A stretch of DNA of 41,200 nucleotides from an uncultured Bryobacteraceae bacterium. GTDB taxonomy: Bacteria; Acidobacteriota; Terriglobia; Bryobacterales; Bryobacteraceae. Positions 34,949-41,200 of the stretch are shown here, one piece after another. Position numbers and translations under genes: made by a program. Under the pieces are notes generated by a model. That model saw nothing but the letters and a program-made list of their open reading frames with translations. It ran no database searches and was not told the origin of the DNA. The DNA lies in the NCBI GenBank assembly GCA_937920635.1, contig CAKZUE010000029.1, forward strand, positions 1 through 41,200. The letters are read 5' to 3'. How positions within the stretch are numbered: position 1 is the first letter of the stretch; every line of letters starts with the position of its first letter.

Positions 34949-35776
34949 GTGCTGGCTGCCGTTGTGACGCTGACAGCAGCGCTCCTGTCCTGGAAGGCTG
35001 ACATCGAATCGCGCGGAGTGGCGGTTGTGGTGGCCGAAGCGCGGCAATCCGCCCGCGGCGGGCTGGCAGCGCCGCAGGACACCCCCCACCTGGATCTGCT
35101 GGCCCCGTACCTCGCCTCGGAGGAGTTTCAGCGCCAGTTCGCGCTGATGGAGGCGTCCATGGTGTTCCAGCGCGCGCCGGGCAGGGAGGTGGCGTTCGTG
35201 CTCCTCAACGGAGACAGGCGCGCCGAATGGGAATCGCGCCAGGAGGCGCTGCTGGCGCATGAGTTCGGCCACGCCTGGATCAAGGCGGAGAAATACCCCA
35301 CGCCCGTCTTCGTGCCCGGACCGTACGCCTGCCTGGCGATCCACACCGGCGACATCACCCAGCACGTTCTCATCCGGCGCGAGATGGAGCGCCGCGGCAT
35401 CGAATTCCGCCGCGCCTGGCTGGAACGACTGGAGCGGGCGATCCCCGCCATGGAGACCGCCGCGCCGCCGCCGGAGGAAGACCGCTGCGCGCGGGCGCGG
35501 CTGGCCGCCGAATGGGTGGACTTGAGGCTCGCCTTGCAGCCCGGCGAGTGGCCCGCGCAAGCCCGTTATGAAGCCGCCGCGCGCCGTTACATGCCCGAGG
35601 TTGTCTCGACGGTGGAACGGATCACGGACTATGTCCGCAGCCGCGATCTCAGCGACAGGACGCAGCACCGCGAGGCGCTGAAAGCGGTCTTCGAGATGCT
35701 GAAAGACCTGGTCTACTACCGGGCGAAGGAATTCCGCGTCTATGGTACTCTCAAAAAGAAACGGCCGGCCGGTTAG
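34949..35776 (+). CDS. Putative zinc metallopeptidase (HExxH)
   Basis: 275 residues from the GTG at 34949. A short hydrophobic N-terminus (MLAAVVTLTAALLSW) may be a signal or anchor. The zinc motif is HEFGH (104-108) in LLAHEFGHAWIKAEKY. No clear third ligand is assignable, though ITQHVLIRREME and later glutamates are candidates. The C-terminal half is helical. Family not recognised. It lies 51 bases upstream of mreB on the same strand, so it may be co-transcribed with the cell-shape genes. Confidence 0.7.
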   Translation: MLAAVVTLTAALLSWKADIESRGVAVVVAEARQSARGGLAAPQDTPHLDLLAPYLASEEFQRQFALMEASMVFQRAPGREVAFVLLNGDRRAEWESRQEALLAHEFGHAWIKAEKYPTPVFVPGPYACLAIHTGDITQHVLIRREMERRGIEFRRAWLERLERAIPAMETAAPPPEEDRCARARLAAEWVDLRLALQPGEWPAQARYEAAARRYMPEVVSTVERITDYVRSRDLSDRTQHREALKAVFEMLKDLVYYRAKEFRVYGTLKKKRPAG

Positions 35777-35827
35777 CGGCCGCGCGCCCCGCCACGGCGC
35801 AGGCCTGGCGGGTTCCGTCTCCTCCCC

Positions 35828-36853
35828 ATGAACATCCGGTCTTTATTCAGCCTGTTTTCTTCCGACCTTGCCATCGATCTGGGCACGGCCAACACGCTCG
35901 TGTTCGCCAAAGGCAAGGGCATCGTCGTCAATGAACCCTCCATTGTCGCCATCAACAAGGTGACCGGCGAAGTGGAGGCCGTGGGCAAAGAAGCCAAAGA
36001 GATGCTGGGCCGCACGCCCGGCAACATCGTCGCCATCCGGCCGATGAAGGACGGCGTCATCGCCGACTTCAAAGTCACCGAGCGGATGCTGAATTACTTC
36101 ATCCAGAAGGCGCACGGCCGCAAGATGCTGGTCCACCCGCGCATCGTCATCGGCGTGCCCAGCGAGATCACGCAGGTGGAGAAGCGCGCCGTCATCGATT
36201 CGGCCTACCGCGCCAAGGCCAGCGAAGTCCATCTGGTGGAGCAGGCCATGGTGGCGGCCATCGGCGCCGGGCTGCCGATCACGGAGCCTTCCGGCAACAT
36301 GGTGGTCGACATCGGCGGCGGCACCACCGACGTGGCCGTCATTTCATTGAGCGGCATCGTCTACTCGCGCTCCGTGCGCGTGGCCGGCAACGAGATGGAC
36401 GACGCCATCATGCAGTACCTCAAGAAGAAGTACAACCTGCTGGTGGGCGAGCGCACGGCCGAGCAGATCAAGATGCAGATCGGCAGCGCCTATGCTCTCG
36501 ACAAGCCCCTGACGATGGAGATCAAGGGCCGCAATCTCATCGAGGGCGTGCCGCGCACCATCGTCGTCAACGATGAGGAGATCCGCGAAGCGCTCTCGGA
36601 GTGCGTGGCCACCATCATGAACGCCATCCGCGTCGCGCTCGAGCGCACGCCTCCGGAACTCAGCGCCGACATCAGCGACCGCGGCATCGTGCTCACCGGC
36701 GGCGGCGCGCTGCTCAAAAACCTCGACAAGCGCATCCGCGAAGAAACCGGGCTTCCCGTGTCGATCGCCGAGGACCCGCTGGCCAGCGTCGTGCTCGGAA
36801 CCGGGCGCATGCTGACCGACTTCAAGCTGCTGCGGCGCATCGCCATCGAATAA
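35828..36853 (+). CDS. mreB: Rod-shape actin homologue MreB
   Basis: 341 residues, family length. Phosphate-1 motif AIDLGTANTLVFAKGKGIV, phosphate-2 VVDIGGGTTDVAVISL, and the adenosine motif GIVLTGGGALLKNLD. It forms membrane-bound filaments that guide side-wall synthesis. First gene of mreBCD; 31 bases separate it from mreC. The ATG lacks a good Shine-Dalgarno. Confidence 0.97.
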   Translation: MNIRSLFSLFSSDLAIDLGTANTLVFAKGKGIVVNEPSIVAINKVTGEVEAVGKEAKEMLGRTPGNIVAIRPMKDGVIADFKVTERMLNYFIQKAHGRKMLVHPRIVIGVPSEITQVEKRAVIDSAYRAKASEVHLVEQAMVAAIGAGLPITEPSGNMVVDIGGGTTDVAVISLSGIVYSRSVRVAGNEMDDAIMQYLKKKYNLLVGERTAEQIKMQIGSAYALDKPLTMEIKGRNLIEGVPRTIVVNDEEIREALSECVATIMNAIRVALERTPPELSADISDRGIVLTGGGALLKNLDKRIREETGLPVSIAEDPLASVVLGTGRMLTDFKLLRRIAIE

Positions 36854-36884
36854 CGGGCCGCCGGCGACGAGGCCGCCTGAGCGT

Positions 36885-37994
36885 ATGGACAGTTTTCTGG
36901 GCCGCTACCGGAACCTGAGCCTGCTGCTGCTGCTCGTGGTCGGGCAGTTGCTCCTGCTCGCCTACCAGGTGCGCAGCAGCCAGGACGTGCCGCTGATCCG
37001 CGTCTGGGCTGTGGCCGCTGTCGCGCCTCTGGCGCGCGGCCTGGAGTCCGGGCGCGCGGCCGCTTCCGGCTTCTTCTCCGATTACTTCATCCTCCGGGAC
37101 GTGCGCGCCGAGAACGAACGTCTCAAAAAGGAACTCGGCGAACTGCGCCTGAAGAACCACTTCCTGGCTGCGGAGCTGGCCTCGGCCGAGCGGGCCAAGG
37201 CGCTGGAACAATACCGCGCGCGCATCCCGTCCAAAACTCTTGCCGTGCGCGTCATCGGGGCAGGCGTGGGACCGGACACCAAGACCGTGTTCGTCGACCG
37301 CGGTTCATCGGACGGCGTGCAGAAAGGCATGGCCGCCATCACGCCCGAAGGCATTGTCGGCAAGGTGGTGGCCGCCTATCCGATGGCCTCGCTCGTGCAG
37401 TTGATCACGGCCCAGGGCGCGGTGGCCAGCGTGGTTTCGCAGAAAAGCCGCGTGCGCGGCGCACTGAAAGGCACGGGCGGGGCTCTGTGCACCGTCGATC
37501 ATGTCGAGAACAAGGATCCGCTCGAGCCGGGCGAGTGGTTCTACACTTCCGGCAACGACCGCGTCTTCCCCCGCGGCCTGCCTGCCGGGCAGGTGACGCT
37601 CGTGCGGGAGGGCAGAGGCGGCAAGGAAGTGCTGGTGGCGCCGAGCGCGCTGAAGTCGCGCATCGAGGAGATGCTGATCGTGCTCGACGGCGTTCACGGA
37701 CTGATCCCTCCGCCGGGCGAGCCGCCGGCCGAAGGTGTCAGCCTGCTGCCTCCCCCACCCCCGGATGGCCAGACGGCCGAGGCTGCCGCTGCCCCCTCCT
37801 CCAACAGCGGCGCCCTCACCGACGCCGACCGCCTCGCCGAGCGCTACCGGCGGCTGACGGCAGCGCAGGGAGTGCAGCTCGGCGTAAAGGGCCGTGTCGC
37901 CGATTTCGCCCGCGAGCCGGCCGCCGCCGCCGATCCCGCTGCGAAAAAGGCCGAGACGCCCGCGCCCGGCAGGATGGAGCCGCCACGGCCATGA
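36885..37994 (+). CDS. mreC: Rod-shape protein MreC
   Basis: 369 residues: membrane helix near the N-terminus (NLSLLLLLVVGQLLLLAYQV), coiled coil (about 70-110, ENERLKKELGELRLKNHFL), then the two beta domains (GVGPDTKTVFVDRGSSDGVQ, GIVGKVVAAYPMASLVQL, DRVFPRGLPAGQVTLV). From about residue 275 a proline- and alanine-rich tail of some 95 residues extends beyond the usual end. The stop overlaps mreD by four bases. Confidence 0.95.
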   Translation: MDSFLGRYRNLSLLLLLVVGQLLLLAYQVRSSQDVPLIRVWAVAAVAPLARGLESGRAAASGFFSDYFILRDVRAENERLKKELGELRLKNHFLAAELASAERAKALEQYRARIPSKTLAVRVIGAGVGPDTKTVFVDRGSSDGVQKGMAAITPEGIVGKVVAAYPMASLVQLITAQGAVASVVSQKSRVRGALKGTGGALCTVDHVENKDPLEPGEWFYTSGNDRVFPRGLPAGQVTLVREGRGGKEVLVAPSALKSRIEEMLIVLDGVHGLIPPPGEPPAEGVSLLPPPPPDGQTAEAAAAPSSNSGALTDADRLAERYRRLTAAQGVQLGVKGRVADFAREPAAAADPAAKKAETPAPGRMEPPRP

Positions 37995-38524
37995 GCCGTC
38001 TGGAAGACAGCCTCTCGGCGGGCCTCGCCGCCCGGGGCAAGGCGGCACGGTTCCCGGCGGCGCTCTACGTGCTGGCGCCTCTGGCTGCCATTCTGTTCCA
38101 GGTTTATGTGCCGCGCTTTATCGAGGCGCTCTCCTACCTGGAACTCCCGCTGCTGGTGGCCATCTATTTCGCGTTGATGCGGCGCAAGCCCGCCTCGGGC
38201 GCGCTGATCGGCTGTGTCATCGGCCTGGCGCAGGACGCGCTGTCGCCTCATCCGCTCGGCATGAACGGCATCAGCAAGACACTGTCCTGCTATTTCGCGG
38301 CGTCGCTCAGCCTCCGCTTCGACGTCGAAAATACGGTGCTGCGGTTCCTCCTCGGATTCTTCTTTTATCTGTTCCACCAGTTCTTTTTCTGGTCGCTCAG
38401 CCGGGGGCTGCTCGGGCAGGCGGTCGATTTTCCGATCCCGCAGACCGTGATCTCCGCGTTTCTCAACGCCGTCGTCGCCGCCGCGCTGTTCAGTTTCCTC
38501 GACCGTTTCCGGCGCGAGGACTGA
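37991..38524 (+). CDS. mreD: Rod-shape protein MreD
   Basis: 177 residues with about five to six membrane helices and the MreD-like GCVIGLAQDALSPHPLGMNGISKTL stretch (in parts). It completes mreBCD. mrdA (PBP2) and rodA, often next, are absent. Its 3' end overlaps the convergent ankyrin-LssY_C gene by 35 bases. Confidence 0.93.
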   Translation: MSRLEDSLSAGLAARGKAARFPAALYVLAPLAAILFQVYVPRFIEALSYLELPLLVAIYFALMRRKPASGALIGCVIGLAQDALSPHPLGMNGISKTLSCYFAASLSLRFDVENTVLRFLLGFFFYLFHQFFFWSLSRGLLGQAVDFPIPQTVISAFLNAVVAAALFSFLDRFRRED

Positions 38525-40310
38525 CCCGGCTCGCGAGCGGAGCCTTCTGCGTCTTGCGTTCCCCGGTCATGTGCAGCACCATCATGCGCCCGTCGGTGCG
38601 CAGTTCATCGCCGGTGGCGTTGCCCGCGCGAGTGGGAGCGTCGGGGCGGTCCACCAGCGTGTATCCGGTGGCGACGCCCGTAAAGAGCAGGTCGTCGGCG
38701 ATCTTCTGCCGCTCCTTGTCGATCTCCGGGTCGATCAGGTGATACCAGTGCGTGCCCTTGCGTCCCATGCCGATGCCGATGTCGTGCGTGGCTGACGCCA
38801 CCCAGACGGGCTGCCCCCGGTAGGTGTCCTGCCTGCGGAAGACGCGGAAGTGATGGCGCTTGGCGACGGTATTCAGATCCTTCTGATACTCGTAATCAGG
38901 ATCCTTGCCCTCCAGTTGCAGGAGCGAGAACGGCGCCTCGCTGTAGCCGCTCCTTCTCAGCGCCTGAAGCGCCGTGATCAGGCCGGACTTCACTCCCAGG
39001 CTCCGCGCCTCCACCCAGCCCGCCATTTTGAAGCCGCTCTCCAGGTCTTCCTGCGCACCGATGAACATCAGGTTCACAATGTCGGAGTCCTCGCCCGAGG
39101 GCGTCTTGACGCGCAGCGGCTGGCGGCGCACCAGATCCACCAATTCTTTCGTTGCGGGGATCTCTTGCCATCCCTTTTGCGGCGCCCGCGTGGCGAGCTT
39201 TTCCGGCACAGCCACGCGCAGGATCAACTCCGTGCCTTCCTTGTAGTCGATCTCCCTGCCCAGCGTGAGATTGTATGCATGGGTCGACAGGCGCAAGCCC
39301 TCCGACACGCCGGGCAGGACGAAGCCGAGCCCCCGGAGTCCGATGGTCCACCGCCCGACGGCTTCGTTGGGGAACGGCGCGCCAAGAACGCGGCCGTGGT
39401 GCACCGTCTCCCGCGCATTGTCCACCTCGATCACCCGCGCCGCGATGCGAGTCTTGGAGCCGTCTTCGTGAACATAGTTGGCGAACTCGAGCACCGCCTC
39501 GGCGCGCACGAAACGGTTGCGCGCCGCCTGCACCGAAAGCAGCGTCCCTTCCACTTTGGTTCCCGGCGCGAGCACCACCCGCCCGTTGGCCATGGCCGGC
39601 GCGATCACCACGCCCTCCAGCTTTTCGCCGATGCGGGAATTCTTGCTGTGCACCGGCTTTGACAGCCGGACCCAGATCCGCGTGCCTTCGGGCACGTCGG
39701 CGTGCAGTGCCTCCGCCAGCGCGGTGAACTGCTTTCTGGCCGCCAACTGGCGCAGGTTCGCGATGTAGTCCGCCAGCCGCTCGGCCTCTTTGTGGCTGAT
39801 GCCGCGCTGCGCGTCTGCCTGTTCGAGCACATAGCGAAGCACGTCCCGCGGGTTGGCCTCCTCCCAGTCGAGCGCGGTGTTGCCGTAGTCGTCTTCAGCG
39901 TTGACGTCGATGCCCGCGTCGATCAGGATTTCCGCTAGTTCCCGGTAGTCGCGCAGCGTATCCTTGCCGCGGAATTGCGCCGCGCCGATCGCGATCCAGT
40001 GCAGCGCCGTGCGCCCCTGTTGCCCGCGGGCGTTGACGTCGGCGTCTTCATCCACCAGCGCGCGCGCCCGCTGGATGAACTTGCGCGCCGTGCCCTCTTT
40101 CTTCTCCAGCGTGGCCAGTTCGAGCGCCTCCACCAACTGTCTGCCTTTTTCGGCTGACTTCGGTTTGGAAGGCCCTTCGCCCGTGCTTTGCACCTGCCCC
40201 CACACGCAGACAGCCGCAACCAGCGCAGAGGCGATCAGCAGCGGCAACCCATGCGTCCGGCTTGCTGGTCTGGACCGGCGCGAAACCAAGGAATTCAGTT
40301 GTCTCGCCAT
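38490..40310 (-). CDS. Secreted ankyrin-repeat protein with C-terminal LssY_C domain
   Basis: 606 residues from the ATG at 40310, preceded by GGGAG. An N-terminal signal or anchor (LPLLIASALVAAVCVWG) is followed by ankyrin-type repeats (DADVNARGQQGRTALHWIAIG, GIDVNAEDDYGNTALDW). A middle beta-rich region has RIWVRLSKPVHSKNSRIGEKL. The end (about 430-570) reads like LssY_C: DIVNLMFIGAQEDLESGFKMAGW, KRHHFRVFRRQDTYRGQPVWVASATHDIGIG and YHLIDPEIDKERQKIADDLLFTG. LssY_C usually sits on PAP2-type membrane proteins. The pairing with ankyrins suggests a periplasmic binding role; function unknown. Confidence 0.78.
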   Translation of the reverse strand: MARQLNSLVSRRSRPASRTHGLPLLIASALVAAVCVWGQVQSTGEGPSKPKSAEKGRQLVEALELATLEKKEGTARKFIQRARALVDEDADVNARGQQGRTALHWIAIGAAQFRGKDTLRDYRELAEILIDAGIDVNAEDDYGNTALDWEEANPRDVLRYVLEQADAQRGISHKEAERLADYIANLRQLAARKQFTALAEALHADVPEGTRIWVRLSKPVHSKNSRIGEKLEGVVIAPAMANGRVVLAPGTKVEGTLLSVQAARNRFVRAEAVLEFANYVHEDGSKTRIAARVIEVDNARETVHHGRVLGAPFPNEAVGRWTIGLRGLGFVLPGVSEGLRLSTHAYNLTLGREIDYKEGTELILRVAVPEKLATRAPQKGWQEIPATKELVDLVRRQPLRVKTPSGEDSDIVNLMFIGAQEDLESGFKMAGWVEARSLGVKSGLITALQALRRSGYSEAPFSLLQLEGKDPDYEYQKDLNTVAKRHHFRVFRRQDTYRGQPVWVASATHDIGIGMGRKGTHWYHLIDPEIDKERQKIADDLLFTGVATGYTLVDRPDAPTRAGNATGDELRTDGRMMVLHMTGERKTQKAPLASRVSPRAGNGRGN

Positions 40311-40335
40311 CCTCGTCTCCCGTAGCATTGGAAAT

Positions 40336-40348
40336 GTAGTCACACTAC
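40336..40348. repeat. Inverted repeat GTAGT-CAC-ACTAC
   Basis: A perfect 5+3+5 palindrome in the 54-base gap between the divergent ankyrin-LssY_C and 40365-41051 genes, 17 bases before the latter's ATG. It could be an operator for either gene; no regulator is identified. Confidence 0.4.
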
Positions 40349-40364
40349 GACGAGAGGGGGACCA

Positions 40365-41051
40365 ATGACAAGGACAATGATGTGGGTTTGCTTTTTGATT
40401 CTGCTGTGCGTGTCCGCGTTCGGTCAAGCCGTGCCGCAAGGCCGCGCCGTGGACGTCGAGCACGCCGTGCCATTCGGCCAGGTTCAGGGCAAGCTGATTC
40501 TGTATGGAGACTATCTGGTATTTGTCGACGCAGAGCGCCCGGAGGATTCCTTCGTAACGCCCAAAACGTCGATCGAGACTCTTTCTACGGAAGGCGCGCA
40601 GATCACCATTCAGTTGAAAGACGCGGTCCGGAACCGCTCCGGCGAGGTGCGCCGGGTGAGCTTCCGCGCGCTGAGCGGCGACTCGGGCCCCGTCACCAGT
40701 TGGTGGGGGTCGGCCGCGGCAGCGCCCGCTTCGAGCGCCTCTCCATCCCAGCCGGTTTCCGAGGGCGCGAAGGTCTTTCAGGCCAGCCACAACCACCGCA
40801 TCGGATCCTGCAATGGAAGGCTGATCATCACAGAAGACCGCGTCAGTTATGAATCGACCGATTCCGTCAGCCACTCCCGCCGCTGGGAGCTGAAGCAGAT
40901 CCGCGAAATCAACCTGCCGAACCCGTATGAGCTCAACGTTCGTCCTTTCACGGAGAGCAACTACAAACTTCGTCTCCAGGGCTCCGGGATGGATCCCGCC
41001 ACTTACAAGGAACTCGTCGACCGCATTGCAGCCGCCCGCGCGCTGAAGTAG
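40365..41051 (+). CDS. Secreted protein of unknown function with two similar halves
   Basis: 228 residues with a signal peptide (MMWVCFLILLCVSAFGQA) and ribosome site GAGGGGG. Two beta-rich modules of about 70 residues look alike: GKLILYGDYLVFVDAERPED (about 44-63) and GRLIITEDRVSYESTDSVSH (about 153-172). Each is followed by a helix-like or sheet segment (TSIETL, KQIREINL). An Ala/Ser-rich linker joins them. This recalls tandem PH/GRAM-like folds, but I cannot confirm it. Divergent from the ankyrin-LssY_C gene. Confidence 0.65.
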   Translation: MTRTMMWVCFLILLCVSAFGQAVPQGRAVDVEHAVPFGQVQGKLILYGDYLVFVDAERPEDSFVTPKTSIETLSTEGAQITIQLKDAVRNRSGEVRRVSFRALSGDSGPVTSWWGSAAAAPASSASPSQPVSEGAKVFQASHNHRIGSCNGRLIITEDRVSYESTDSVSHSRRWELKQIREINLPNPYELNVRPFTESNYKLRLQGSGMDPATYKELVDRIAAARALK

Positions 41052-41063
41052 GATGTGTGCGCC

Positions 41064-41200
41064 ATGTCAGACCAGGACTCTGCCGCGCTCCTGTCCCGGC
41101 GGACGGTTGTCGTCGGCGTTTCGATCCTCGTCGCGTTCCTTCTCGGAATCCTGCTCCAGTTCGGCGCGGCGCGCCAGGCGCGCTCCAGCCGCGACACCGT
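41064..41200 (+). CDS. Start of a membrane protein, cut by the window edge
   Basis: The ATG at 41064 opens a frame that stays open to the end: a polar start (MSDQDSAALLSRRT), one hydrophobic helix (VVVGVSILVAFLLGILLQFG) and a basic stretch. It lies 12 bases after the previous stop and is likely in the same operon. Too short to name. Confidence 0.55.
   Translation, partial: MSDQDSAALLSRRTVVVGVSILVAFLLGILLQFGAARQARSSRDT

Noticed and set aside
40336-40348. A BlaI/MecI-type operator
   Set aside because: That operator reads ACTACA-N2-TGTAGT; here the half-sites are in the opposite orientation (GTAGT...ACTAC).

Overview
This 41.2 kb window is GC-rich, densely coded bacterial chromosome. Gene content suggests Acidobacteriota, probably the Bryobacterales/Solibacter group (inference). 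The clues are an ECF sigma factor followed by a membrane protein and a DUF4252 protein, several secreted TIM-barrel and beta-propeller proteins, Tat-type leaders and an ankyrin-LssY_C protein. There is no CRISPR array, insertion sequence or rRNA. The only mobile DNA is a decayed tyrosine recombinase at the left edge, just beyond the 3' end of a tRNA-Ser(GCU) gene.

Left part (1-11.9 kb): integrase remnant, tRNA-Ser, a RibBA-like protein with altered key residues, a clan-A glycosidase-like protein, and a divergent GH2 glycosidase. Then come an ECF sigma / membrane protein / DUF4252 operon, an unrecognised exported protein, an orphan LytS-type histidine kinase, a canonical stand-alone RibA, a DUF4434 protein, a TonB C-terminal-domain protein with a strong terminator, and a lipoprotein nuclease.

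Middle (11.9-26.4 kb): yjbQ-type gene, ftsY-ribD (translationally coupled), and the arginine operon argF-argH-argR on the minus strand, preceded by two ARG-box-like palindromes. Next are a DPP-IV-type peptidase, ruvX-mltG-unknown, a lactonase-type propeller, ftsB-like, cutA, a sugar-acid type MFS transporter with an Asp-box sialidase-like protein, and infC.

Right part (26.4-41.2 kb): glgC, and the nitrogen-control operon amtB-glnB-glnD (minus strand). A 416-base gene-free region separates it from a CPA2 antiporter. Then come a propeller protein coupled to a small zinc-ribbon protein, a HExxH metallopeptidase-like protein, mreBCD, a convergent ankyrin-LssY_C protein, an unrecognised secreted protein with two similar halves, and the start of a further membrane protein.

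The genes are mostly core: riboflavin, arginine, nitrogen sensing, cell shape, division and protein targeting. They are interspersed with secreted carbohydrate- and peptide-degrading functions typical of a soil heterotroph. I found no defence island, biosynthetic cluster or clearly new multi-gene system. The best leads are the divergent RibBA beside a normal RibA, the ARG-box operator, the ankyrin-LssY_C fusion, a recurring -10-like element six or seven bases before start codons, and a few unrecognised exported proteins.
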